Source of the DNA: Pedobacter sp. UBA4863
GTDB lineage: Bacteria; Bacteroidota; Bacteroidia; Sphingobacteriales; Sphingobacteriaceae
DNA: 26,439 bases
Assembly (NCBI RefSeq): GCF_002399615.1
Contig: NZ_DHDZ01000006.1
Coordinates: forward strand, 1 to 26,439
Direction: 5' to 3'
Made by a program: the position numbers and the translations under genes. The notes below the pieces were generated by a model. The model made no database searches. It saw only the letters and a program-made list of their open reading frames with translations, and had not been told where the DNA came from. This document shows, in pieces, positions 1 through 6,972 of the stretch (its first letter is position 1; each line of letters starts with the position of its first letter).

Positions 1-2
1 TA

Positions 3-665
3 TTAATCGAGTTCAGGTTAATAGCTACCCGACACCAAGAAAATGGTCTATGTACCTCAGATGCCCTTTATCAAATTATCGAAAAAATATCGCCGGATGT
101 AATTTTTGAGGAAATTCCACCTAGCAAGTTTGAGGCTGTGTATAAGGGATTGCGTCAAGACTCTTTAGAAACGCGAACAATCAAAAGATACTTGAGTAGA
201 TATCCTGCAACCCATTTTCCAGTGGATGCAGAAACAGATGAAATAACAGATAAATTTATTAAGAACGACTACAGAGTTATGGTAAACCTTTTCGTAAACT
301 ATAGCATAGAATATAGGGATTTATGCATAAAACGTCAACTTTCTTCTGAAGAGAAAGGATTCAGTTACTTAAATAGCAATGAATGGACATATTTATCCAA
401 ACGTATAGATATACTAGAGGAACAAATAGTAAATAGTTTAAACAACGATACATTAAATCAACGTTATAAAGAGTGGCTAAATGTACTTGATATTCGAAAT
501 GATGAGATGATTCGAAATATCTATAAGTGCGTTAAGTTCAATGAATGTAAAAACGGATTGTTCCTCGTTGGTGTTGAACACAGAAGACAAATAATTGATA
601 AAATACACTTATTGGAAAAACATAGCCATTCGAAAATCAATTGGAATTTCAATTATTTTAATTGA
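3..665 (+). CDS. TraB/GumN-like hypothetical protein, 5' end outside window
   Basis: The reading frame is open from the first bases of the window to the TGA at 663-665, so the gene begins upstream; the in-frame GTG at 138 is internal. The first visible part reads like the core of TraB/PrgY/GumN-type proteins: a hydrophobic strand, then IATRHQENG (compare the family's GT-H-E motif), a helix, and SPDVIFEEIP, where the family has a 'kPDvi-vEl' strand. The rest is charged and mostly helical with no transmembrane segment. Its role is unknown; such stand-alone proteins are usually annotated as hypothetical. It converges on the minus-strand pair that follows. Family assignment is by motif resemblance only and could be wrong. 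Confidence 0.6.
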   Translation, partial: LIEFRLIATRHQENGLCTSDALYQIIEKISPDVIFEEIPPSKFEAVYKGLRQDSLETRTIKRYLSRYPATHFPVDAETDEITDKFIKNDYRVMVNLFVNYSIEYRDLCIKRQLSSEEKGFSYLNSNEWTYLSKRIDILEEQIVNSLNNDTLNQRYKEWLNVLDIRNDEMIRNIYKCVKFNECKNGLFLVGVEHRRQIIDKIHLLEKHSHSKINWNFNYFN

Positions 666-702
666 TTATTAATCTCATTACAGTCTTTATTTGAAATATT
701 TA

Positions 703-739
703 ATTAGCCCTCCAGTTTACAGTTTGTTTTATGGCTAAT
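703..739. terminator. weak hairpin between convergent genes
   Basis: ATTAGCC (703-709) and GGCTAAT (733-739) form a 7-bp perfect stem around a 23-nt loop in the 137-bp gap between two convergent genes. There is no clean T-run, so a terminator role is only a guess from position. Confidence 0.25.
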
Positions 740-802
740 AGTACTGTTGCTCAATAGAAATACCTCAGCTTAAATTTAATAAAAAGTTTCGATCTAAGCC
801 GT

Positions 803-1858
803 TTAGCCTCCTTTTTGCAATACTTTGTTACCTGTATTTTTTACTTTTTCTAATTCTATTCGTTTTTCTTCTTCAAGTTCGAGTTTTGTAATTCTTTCAT
901 TTAAAATTCTTGAAGTTTTAGCAATGTCATTTAAAGTATCAGTTATGCTTCTGCCTTCAAGTTGCGTTACTGTCTCCTTAAAGACAGAATAGTACGCTTC
1001 TAAAGTATTAAATGTTTGTTCGTTATTAATCTTTAGTTTTTGTAAAATTGCTAAGTCTCCAATTTTTTGAATTCCATCTAGGTCAAGGATTTCAGGTCGT
1101 CTTCTTTTAAGAAACTCAACAACATCGTCATATTCTTTCCAACTTTCAACAATTTGTATATTTTGCAAATAATCTTTTAAAATCTCCTCAATTTCTTGAC
1201 GTTCATTACGAGGACAACAAATTACTTTTATCGCACTATGAGGAAATATCATCCCTTCTGGACTAGAGTATCTCCATTCACGTTCCCACATAAAACCTTG
1301 AGACGACTTATCTTCTAATAATGGAAATAGCAGAGGTTTTATTTTCGCAAGGCTTTGGGAAAAATCAACTGTTTTATGTTCCTTATCTGTAATTTTCAGA
1401 TCACCCGATTCTATTTTATTGCAAAGTCTTAACAGAGCACTGTTAGTTTCACTGTCTAAATAAACTACAGGCCTAACGTCGTTTTCTTTAATAAGGTTAT
1501 GTTTAGCGAAACCAATTCCGAACTGTTGGTCAAGCTGCCATCGTCTGAAACTTCTATAACGAAAGAAGTCGATAGCAAACAACGGTGACTCTGTAAAACA
1601 GACAACCGGTGAATTATAATATTTGTGATTACCGTCAAATGTGGGAATAACACTCTTCAAATAGCCACTTTCTTCTTTAATTATTACACCATTTGGTGCA
1701 TTGTCGCCCTTCAGAATACTAATTAATTCATTTCTACCTGTCATGTGAACCAAAAAAGGTGAGAAGTCAGGCTTTTCAATTGAAGTTAACTGGAAAGTTG
1801 GTGTTGAAATTTGATAATCCTTCCAAGTTATTCCAGATTCAGGTCCTTGTAATGGCAT
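803..1858 (-). CDS. AbiGi/DUF2971-like protein, putative partner of the OLD nuclease
   Basis: The frame is 351 aa from the ATG at 1858; a TTG at 1918 would add 20 residues, but that stretch lies inside an inverted repeat, so I prefer the ATG. Counting from that ATG, the N-terminal part has FLVHMTGRNELISILKG (about 35-51), NSPVVCFTESPLFAIDFF (about 82-99), a Y/F-G-I-G-F segment followed by RPVVYLD (to about 135), and WEREWR (about 195). This order (H-x-T, CF-T/S-E, GI-F, PV-Y, E-x-EWR) resembles AbiGi antitoxin-like and DUF2971 proteins, a fold sometimes compared with ADP-ribosyltransferases. The last ~70 residues are charged and predicted helical or coiled coil, ending in a Glu/Lys-rich tail. 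It lies downstream of the OLD gene on the same strand, so the two are probably co-transcribed. Function is inferred from context; the family call is moderate. Confidence 0.6.
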   Translation of the reverse strand: MPLQGPESGITWKDYQISTPTFQLTSIEKPDFSPFLVHMTGRNELISILKGDNAPNGVIIKEESGYLKSVIPTFDGNHKYYNSPVVCFTESPLFAIDFFRYRSFRRWQLDQQFGIGFAKHNLIKENDVRPVVYLDSETNSALLRLCNKIESGDLKITDKEHKTVDFSQSLAKIKPLLFPLLEDKSSQGFMWEREWRYSSPEGMIFPHSAIKVICCPRNERQEIEEILKDYLQNIQIVESWKEYDDVVEFLKRRRPEILDLDGIQKIGDLAILQKLKINNEQTFNTLEAYYSVFKETVTQLEGRSITDTLNDIAKTSRILNERITKLELEEEKRIELEKVKNTGNKVLQKGG

Positions 1859-1884
1859 AGTTCTAAAATAATAGGTAACGTTTT

Positions 1885-2008
1885 CGGGCTTTGCGTTCTG
1901 GCGGGTTTCGGAGAACAAAGCTTCAATTTATTACTAAAGTTCATTGGGAGCAGTTAACTAAAAATTTGTACGTCAGCCCGCCTGACGCAAAACCCGTATT
2001 ATGGGCTG
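1885..2008. repeat. GC-rich inverted repeat between the two defence-like genes
   Basis: A 21-bp segment at 1885-1905 (CGGGCTTTGCGTTCTGGCGG plus one G) is matched on the other strand by the 20-bp segment 1977-1996; on the minus strand the latter reads CGGGTTTTGCGTCAGGCGGG. The second arm is itself part of a hairpin, CAGCCC (1974-1979) with GGGCTG (2003-2008). The element is clearly richer in GC than its surroundings and fills the space between the OLD stop codon and the start of the downstream gene. It could be a gene-cassette boundary or an RNA processing or attenuation structure; neither is shown. Confidence 0.55.
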
Positions 2009-2011
2009 GGC

Positions 2012-3808
2012 TTATTTTACTTCAATTTTTTCGTAACCATCAACAAAAGTTTTTAATTCTTCAATTTTACTCCAACATATCACATTTTCGGTTGATATTT
2101 TGCCAGAAATAATTTCTTGGAGCAATTTTTTTATGGCTATGTAAAATTCAGCATCCTTTAATTTTTCCATTGCATTTTCAGGTTTGCCTGAAGAAAGGTT
2201 TTCATTAAAATTCGCAAATTCAAAATTTATTAACGAAGCATATACTCTTGAATAAATTGACATATTCGCTTCAATTTTGCTATTATTTGTCCATGCTGGA
2301 TTTACAATTTCAATTTCCTCAATATATTTTTTTCCTTGAGAATCTTTTTTTGTTTGCCGTCTTTTAGTTTTTGGAGTGTCGGTATCATGTAAAACAAAAT
2401 ATTGTTTTTTGAAATGATTCAAAATTTTCATTAAAGAAGAAATTTGTACTTTACCTCGTGCTCTAATTACTAAAATGTCTGCAAATTCTTCATTTCCATT
2501 TTCCTTTTCTTTTTCCTTTATAAAATTAAATGCGTTGTATTCAGTATCACCTTCAACAAGTATAACTTTTCCTCCAAAGAAAAATTCTAAAACATATGGA
2601 TCAATAAGATTAAGAAACTTAATATTTTCTTTTTCGTCAGTAGTTAGTTGTACTTCTTCGGCTCTATAAAGTGTAGTTGTTTCTATTTTTTCTTCGTTAA
2701 ATTTTTCGATTCTTACAATTGTTGTATGGTCTTTTGAGAGGTCAATGAAGTTTGGTGAATGAGTTGTTAACATTACTTGCCAAATGTTATTTTCTGGCAA
2801 ACTGTATAATACATTACAAGCTTCCCTGATTGCGGATGGGTGCAAGCTAATTTCTGGCTCATCCATTAATAATATATGGCTGTCTGTTGATTTTACGGCT
2901 TCATACTTTTTACCTTTTGGAGCAGACTTTGCTTCAAATCCCATTTCTGCAAGTTTTTTAAGAATCGCCCAAAGAATGGTTCTTCTAGCTCCACTACCGT
3001 GATTTAGTAACGGATAAAGTCTTTCTCCTTCTCCGAACTTTATACTAACATCTTTTGGGTCAAATATCTGAAAAGGATCACTTTTTAATGCCTCATCTAT
3101 AGAAAAAATAAACTTATGGTTAGGTATGATTTTGTCTATTATTGTTGTTATGTCTTTTGAAATTTTTTCAACTTCAGTTTCGCTGGCAGTCATAAATTCC
3201 TTTTTTAAGCTTTCAAATTTCCCGATTAGTGAAGGGAAATCATCGGTTTGTTTAGTAGGCTTAAAAAGTTTGACCTTTTCTTCAAGAAGTGTATTTATTA
3301 AATCTTTAACGGCTTCAGATTGAACTTCAGGAGAATCGAAAGTGCTTACTCTGTGTGGGCTTGGTCTTTTTGAACCCGCAACATTATCTGTTGCCCAAGG
3401 CATTCTTGGTTTGTCTGCTTCAGTAGCCCATCTATTAGCGTCCACACGATATCCGACACGTTCTGGCTTATCTGCAACTTTTTTCCAAGTCCATTTTTCT
3501 TTTACGAGAAAAGTGTCATTCTCAAAAGGTTCACACCATTGTTCTATTTTTGGAGCAGTATCCTTATCAACAATTGTGATAATTTCCACTTCAGGTAAAT
3601 GATCTTCGTCAATTACACAATTATGAAAATCTTCTAAAGTTAATTTTTCCGATTTGACTGCATTTTCGTACGCTTTTAGTATTGTACTTTTTCCCGCATT
3701 ATTTGCTCCGACTAAAATTACTATATCATTTAATTCAACTTCAACATCATTTTTGATTGCTCGAAAATTTCGAACAATCATTTTTTTTAGTTTAGGATAT
3801 TTACTCAT
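2012..3808 (-). CDS. OLD-family ATP-dependent nuclease (AAA ATPase + TOPRIM)
   Basis: This 598-aa protein has both halves of an OLD-family overcoming-lysogenization-defect nuclease. The N-terminal RecF/SMC-like ATPase has Walker A GANNAGKST (34-42), a signature-like HGSGARR (270-276), Walker B ILLMDEPEISLHP (312-324) and a switch histidine in LTTHSPNF (H350). The C-terminal TOPRIM part has VILVEGDTEYNAF (415-427, E419 and D421) and FVLHDTDTP (471-479, D475 and D477), the acidic residues expected to bind metal. Between them (about 90-230) is an insert typical of the dimerisation or insertion region. Relatives include Gabija GajA and the fused ATPase-TOPRIM proteins of other anti-phage systems. 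No UvrD-like helicase lies next to it in this window; the only same-strand neighbour is the AbiGi-like gene, 153 bp downstream. The start is the ATG at 3808. Substrate and phage specificity cannot be read from the sequence. Confidence 0.85.
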   Translation of the reverse strand: MSKYPKLKKMIVRNFRAIKNDVEVELNDIVILVGANNAGKSTILKAYENAVKSEKLTLEDFHNCVIDEDHLPEVEIITIVDKDTAPKIEQWCEPFENDTFLVKEKWTWKKVADKPERVGYRVDANRWATEADKPRMPWATDNVAGSKRPSPHRVSTFDSPEVQSEAVKDLINTLLEEKVKLFKPTKQTDDFPSLIGKFESLKKEFMTASETEVEKISKDITTIIDKIIPNHKFIFSIDEALKSDPFQIFDPKDVSIKFGEGERLYPLLNHGSGARRTILWAILKKLAEMGFEAKSAPKGKKYEAVKSTDSHILLMDEPEISLHPSAIREACNVLYSLPENNIWQVMLTTHSPNFIDLSKDHTTIVRIEKFNEEKIETTTLYRAEEVQLTTDEKENIKFLNLIDPYVLEFFFGGKVILVEGDTEYNAFNFIKEKEKENGNEEFADILVIRARGKVQISSLMKILNHFKKQYFVLHDTDTPKTKRRQTKKDSQGKKYIEEIEIVNPAWTNNSKIEANMSIYSRVYASLINFEFANFNENLSSGKPENAMEKLKDAEFYIAIKKLLQEIISGKISTENVICWSKIEELKTFVDGYEKIEVK

Positions 3809-4357
3809 TAAAATTTATTTGCGTAGTTTGTACTATACAACTCCAATCAAAATAGGCCGTATCTGTGTAATTCAACTTACTTACCACTCTAAAGCTTTAC
3901 GAAATGTAATTGAAAGAATTGAGCGCTTAAGTTTAACTAAATTAGCAGATTGTATCATTAAATGCAAATGCCTTTGCTCACCGCCTGCGAACGGAGTCCA
4001 TGTGTCAAAGAGAAAGTGCGCAGCATGCCTTTGACTATGTTTTACACAAGCGTAGCGCAGCATGGATGATTGCGCAGGTGAACTGAAAAGCACACTCAGT
4101 TCTGTTTAAAAAAAGACAGAACGAACGTTAAAGCACCAGACCTACAACTAGTCCAAGCCTTTCCACTTGTTAGGCAGCAAATGAGTGAAAGACTTGGTTC
4201 AGGGAGTGTAATTATTTCTTCTGGACGTCATAAATTACTAAAGAAAAGAGCTGCACTCCTTACCATAAATAAGCATTAACAGGTTTTGAATTAATCGATT
4301 AGCGTTTGACAATCCAAAGTTTTTTATAGTATATTTAGTGCAACAAACTGTTTAACT
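3809..4357. other. 549-bp gene-free stretch with possible coding remnants
   Basis: No complete gene is visible. Two short frames have protein-like composition: about 3869-3958 (ends in an amphipathic RNVIERIERLSLTKLADC) and 4082-4279 (contains PDLQLVQAFPLVRQQMSERL, then GSVIISSGRHKLLKKRAALL). They are in different frames and are separated by a nested palindrome (3978-4081). They may be leftovers of a decayed gene, but I do not recognise them. The last ~75 bp should hold the promoter of the downstream thioredoxin-like gene; no convincing -7/-33 pair was found. Confidence 0.4.
3978..4081. repeat. nested palindromic element of about 104 bp
   Basis: Three pairs of inverted arms are nested in correct order: TCAC...CTGCG (3978-3989) with CGCAGGTGA (4073-4081), TCCATG (3997-4002) with CATGGA (4061-4066), and GTCAAAG (4004-4010) with CTTTGAC (4029-4035). 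GCGCAGCATG occurs twice, in the apical loop (4018-4027) and again at 4055-4064. The layout suggests one long folded hairpin with bulges, as in REP/MITE-like DNA, attC-like recombination sites or structured RNA. It lies at the edge of the defence-like pair. Confidence 0.5.
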
Positions 4358-5086
4358 ATGAAAAAGATTTTTTTGTTGTTGATCTTCTGGGCGAGCGTAG
4401 GTTTTCTTTATGCACAAACTACTACTAAAACAAATAGGCCAGACGAAAATACTATTGTTAAAGATGATGCAGGCAATGTTTACCAATACGCCATATGGCA
4501 AAAGTTATTGCAAACAGGAGAATATGCCATAAGATCTGTTAAAGTTGTGGGAGAGGAAAATGCTACATTTTTACTTTACAGAATGAGTGAAGAAGAGAAA
4601 GCGGAGAAGAAAAGAAAAAAGGAAGCGTATGCAGCAACGCTTCCTAAGCCAAGAACAAGCGGCGTTTTTATAGATGGCAAAAAGTTTTCTTTTGATAAAA
4701 TGAAGACTTTAGACGGCTTAAAGTTCGACTTTAAAAAAGATACGGGCAAAGTGGTGGTTTTTAATTTTTGGTTTATCAATTGCCCGCCATGCAAGCATGA
4801 AATACCAGAACTAAACGATTTGGCAGAAAAATACAAAGAGCATAAAAATGTCGTATTTGTTGCCATTGCGCTAGACGACGAAGTGGCTTTAAAAAACTTC
4901 TTAAGGTTTTCGCCATTTAATTACAATATCATTCCTAATGGCAGGTTCTATGCAGAAAAACATGGCGTGAAGTCTTATCCAACCCACCTAGTAGTAGGAA
5001 AAGATGGTTTGATTAAATTTAGCACCATAGGCCTAGCAACCAATACCGTTTTTTGGATAGATAAAACCATTAGCGAGCAATTATAA
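4358..5086 (+). CDS. secreted TlpA/ResA-like thioredoxin-fold protein
   Basis: The protein has 242 aa, with an N-terminal signal peptide (Lys-Lys, then hydrophobic IFLLLIFWASVGFLYA, probable cleavage after A19). A charged, Lys/Glu-rich linker precedes a thioredoxin-like domain from about residue 105. That domain holds FNFWFINCPPCKHEIPEL, with the redox pair C142-P-P-C145, and further on SYPTHLVVGKDG, where the proline is the cis-Pro expected next to the active site. This fits periplasmic TlpA/ResA-type thiol-disulfide oxidoreductases, which reduce disulfides in apocytochromes or other exported proteins. The gene looks monocistronic; no cytochrome-maturation genes are nearby, so the substrate is unknown. 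The ATG is directly followed by the signal peptide, so the start is secure. Confidence 0.85.
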   Translation: MKKIFLLLIFWASVGFLYAQTTTKTNRPDENTIVKDDAGNVYQYAIWQKLLQTGEYAIRSVKVVGEENATFLLYRMSEEEKAEKKRKKEAYAATLPKPRTSGVFIDGKKFSFDKMKTLDGLKFDFKKDTGKVVVFNFWFINCPPCKHEIPELNDLAEKYKEHKNVVFVAIALDDEVALKNFLRFSPFNYNIIPNGRFYAEKHGVKSYPTHLVVGKDGLIKFSTIGLATNTVFWIDKTISEQL

Positions 5087-5109
5087 GCAACTTAAATCTC
5101 CTCATTTGG

Positions 5110-5206
5110 TACAAGTCTTATAGATGTAACTGCTGTGTTTACGCGGTTTGCTTTGCATTATACTGCGCTATAAAGCACAAGTCGGGTCTTTGTGCTAAGA
5201 CTTGTA
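5110..5206. repeat. small element bounded by 11-bp perfect inverted repeats
   Basis: TACAAGTCTTA (5110-5120) is the exact inverse of TAAGACTTGTA (5196-5206), enclosing 97 bp without a gene. Inside the right end two hairpins compete: AGCACAA (5174-5180) with TTGTGCT (5190-5196), or ACAAGTC (5177-5183) with GACTTGT (5199-5205). A further GAAGTG...CACTTC dyad follows at about 5213-5231. The structure resembles a MITE or REP-like element. Confidence 0.45.
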
Positions 5207-5382
5207 ATAATGAAGTGCAGAATTCACTTCTATTTCATTGGTTTCAATTTATAATCCTACTTTAAACCCTTACAAACATCATTTATTAAAATAATTGTAT
5301 CTTTAGCCAATAGCAGCAACTTAAAAGGTTTTACAATGCTATAAAATAGTTTAGGGCTCCTAACGATGTAAATGGCACAATA

Positions 5383-5841
5383 ATGAATATCGCATTTCAA
5401 GAAGAAAAAATACATGAAGGAAAAAACCTAAAGCGTATTCGTGAAATTATAGGTTTAAAACAAGAAGCATTAGGCGCCAAATGCCCAGCAAATTACTCGC
5501 AACAACGCATCTCCGAGTTTGAAAACCAGTGGTCTATCGATGAACCAACACTTCAAGAACTAGCCAAAGCGTTAGGAGTAAACATCGAATTTATTCGTTC
5601 TTTTAATGAAGAAAAAGCCATTTACAACATACAAAACAACAGCAATACCTATAATGGCCATGCCAAAGACCATAGTCATTCGCAACATTACCAACCAAAC
5701 ATAAACTATCAAGAGAATAAACAAATAGCCGATCTTTTAGAAAAACTGATAGAAGATGACAAAACTAAAAGTCAGGCTATCTTAGATTTAACTAAAATTA
5801 TTTCAGATTTAGCAGAAGAAGTAAGAAAGCTTAGAAAATAA
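5383..5841 (+). CDS. XRE-family helix-turn-helix regulator
   Basis: The protein has 152 aa. Residues about 16-75 form a Cro/CI-type HTH domain: LKRIREIIGLKQEALGAK, then YSQQRISEFENQWSIDE, then LQELAKALGVNIEFI. The middle part (about 82-110) is rich in Asn, His, Gln and Tyr and is probably a flexible linker. The C-terminal 40 residues form a charged amphipathic helix, likely a coiled coil for dimerisation (LLEKLIEDDKTKSQAILDL, then EEVRKL). Such small regulators are common in Bacteroidota; the target is unknown. An imperfect dyad GTTTAGG-GCT-CCTAAC (5349-5364) lies 18 nt before the ATG and could be an autoregulatory operator, though this is not tested. Confidence 0.8.
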   Translation: MNIAFQEEKIHEGKNLKRIREIIGLKQEALGAKCPANYSQQRISEFENQWSIDEPTLQELAKALGVNIEFIRSFNEEKAIYNIQNNSNTYNGHAKDHSHSQHYQPNINYQENKQIADLLEKLIEDDKTKSQAILDLTKIISDLAEEVRKLRK

Positions 5842-5960
5842 TCTAATACCCAACATTACAACTCCTCTTAAAAAACAAGGTCTCCATACTGGAAAACAGC
5901 AATACATAAACAATACCGACATAAACTCATCTTCCTTTTCCTCATCATATATCGCACTGC

Positions 5961-6352
5961 TGTATTTGACGTGAATTATGGGGCTTTTAGATTAGGAAAT
6001 TATCTCAAGCCCCAGTAAAAACCGTTAAATTAGCTTAAAATCGGTCTTGTTCTTTGCGGTAGCGTTGTAATTGCTGTAGTAATAGCTTCAAAGCAAAGGG
6101 CGCAACTTGTACCTATTAATCGGTAGCCGAGAGTTTATCAGCAAAGCTGATGAGCTCAGCAAACTTCGGTTTTGGGTGCTTTTGGGGAAGCATGCATGAG
6201 AGCAAAAGAAAATAATAAAACCAATCGAATAAAAGTACCTGCCAATGCCCGGCATAGCTTGCACCGATACATCGGTAAGGGCAGGAAAGACCATGTGTAC
6301 GACTAAGATGTTATTTTTCAGTAAAAAATATCCATAATTCACGTTATTTACA
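5961..6352. repeat. ~390-bp element with imperfect 21-bp inverted ends
   Basis: The left end 5961-5981 (contains ACGTGAATTATGG) and the right end 6332-6352 (starts CCATAATTCACGT) are inverse copies, 13 bp perfect and 18 of 21 overall. The interior is richer in GC than its surroundings and has small dyads such as CCGATACATCGG near 6269. A minus-strand frame of 96 codons (6088-6378) runs through it but has no recognisable domain and overruns the right end. It resembles a non-autonomous mobile or interspersed repeat. I have the impression that similar blocks recur in sphingobacterial genomes, which I cannot verify here. Confidence 0.5.
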
Positions 6353-6523
6353 ATACTGAATTTCGGCAACAAGCCCAATTTAGATTTTAGGTTTGTAAGG
6401 GCTACGGAAGGTTTTCAAAAAGTACTTTATCAGTTGTTTTTTTTCAAACTATTTCCCAACACCCCTCACTTTTACGCAGAAATTCGTCAAAATTACAATG
6501 CAAGCATAACATCTATACCGAAT

Positions 6524-6684
6524 ACCAATTTCATATTTGGTCTATCTTATACCATATTCCAACAGACAAACACCGCATTAAACAAAACAATAACTCTAAA
6601 AACAAACAAAAAACAAAATTATATTCTAAATAAAATATTTTCATTTTACCTATTGCTATTTTTTGAACCAAATACTAAATTGGT
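6524..6684. promoter_or_regulatory. duplicated ACCAA-N8-TTGGT dyad upstream of ilvE leader
   Basis: Two copies of ACCAA-N8-TTGGT occur at 6524-6541 and 6667-6684. The flanks extend the match: the 21-bp segments 6521-6541 and 6667-6687 are inverse copies at 19 of 21 positions. The second lies about 40 bp before the leader peptide start, where an operator would be expected. The regulator is unknown. Confidence 0.4.
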
Positions 6685-6723
6685 ATTTATAAAAACACGT
6701 AAAAACCCAACCCTTTAATTCGC

Positions 6724-6825
6724 ATGAATTTAGTTGCCACATACAAAGTAAACAATAGCGTCAATTTCAATGTGACACTACTACTTCGTGTACTGCTATA
6801 TAAACAATGCAAGGGTTCGTTATAA
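6724..6825 (+). CDS. leader peptide of the ilvE attenuator (Leu/Val-rich, 33 aa)
   Basis: A 33-codon frame runs from the ATG at 6724 to the TAA at 6823. It begins MNLVATYKV, and residues 17-25 read VTLLLRVLL, so seven of nine codons there are for Leu or Val. The whole peptide has 7 Leu and 5 Val but no Ile. It is followed within 20 nt by a rho-independent terminator and then ilvE, the classical layout of an amino-acid attenuator in which ribosome stalling at control codons decides readthrough. A possible antiterminator pairs AAGGG-TT-CG-TT (6811-6821) with AAGCGTCCCTT (6845-6855), which destroys the left arm of the terminator. No clear ribosome binding site precedes it, as is usual in Bacteroidota. 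It is too short for ordinary gene finders. Confidence 0.75.
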   Translation: MNLVATYKVNNSVNFNVTLLLRVLLYKQCKGSL

Positions 6826-6841
6826 ATTATATAATATGTCT

Positions 6842-6881
6842 AAAAAGCGTCCCTTTCTTCAAAAAATGGGGCGCTTTTTTT
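6842..6881 (+). terminator. attenuator terminator before ilvE
   Basis: AAAAAGCGTCCC (6842-6853) pairs with GGGGCGCTTTTT (6868-6879), with one G-U pair, a 14-nt loop and a T7 run (6875-6881). It sits after the leader peptide stop and about 90 bp before ilvE. Confidence 0.8.
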
Positions 6882-6938
6882 AAATAAAATAACCGTCATG
6901 GTTGCTGTAATCATGACACCTATCTCGTTAGTACGGGA

Positions 6939-6957
6939 GCTTCATTACCAATGAAGC
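6939..6957 (+). promoter_or_regulatory. hairpin just before the ilvE start
   Basis: GCTTCATT (6939-6946) and AATGAAGC (6950-6957) form a perfect 8-bp stem with a 3-nt loop, 15 nt before the ilvE ATG. A weaker dyad GTCATG/CATGAC spans 6895-6917. They might protect the 5' end of read-through RNA or affect translation; neither is shown. Confidence 0.4.
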
Positions 6958-6972
6958 CAACATAAATAAAAA

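Larger units (their letters stand above)
5842..6723. other. long gene-free region upstream of the ilv locus
   Basis: These 882 bp hold no gene I can support. The first half carries the ~390-bp element at 5961-6352. From about 6420 the DNA is very AT-rich with A- and T-runs. The 94-codon frame at 6434-6718 has low-complexity Asn/Lys/Phe composition and looks accidental. Two ACCAA-N8-TTGGT dyads lie at 6524-6541 and 6667-6684. Confidence 0.6.

Noticed and set aside
138..665. Start of the first gene at GTG 138
   Set aside because: The frame is open to the window edge, and the upstream codons carry the conserved TraB-like motif, so the gene starts outside.
3654..4034. 126-codon plus-strand frame across the OLD start
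   Set aside because: Its first half is the antisense of the OLD gene; only the last ~50 codons lie in the spacer, and they are described there as a possible remnant.
4169..4175. GTTAGGC, which matches the integron attC core GTTRRRY, downstream of the nested palindrome
   Set aside because: No matching RYYYAAC partner at the required distance, and no integrase or cassette array is visible, so one 7-bp match is not enough.
6088..6378. 96-codon minus-strand frame in the ~390-bp repeat
   Set aside because: No domain, overruns the element's right end and has mixed hydrophobic and Cys-rich composition; treated as part of the repeat unless copies conserve the frame.
6434..6718. 94-codon frame before the ilvE leader
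   Set aside because: Low-complexity Asn/Lys/Phe/Thr composition in A/T-run DNA, overlap with operator-like dyads, and no domain.
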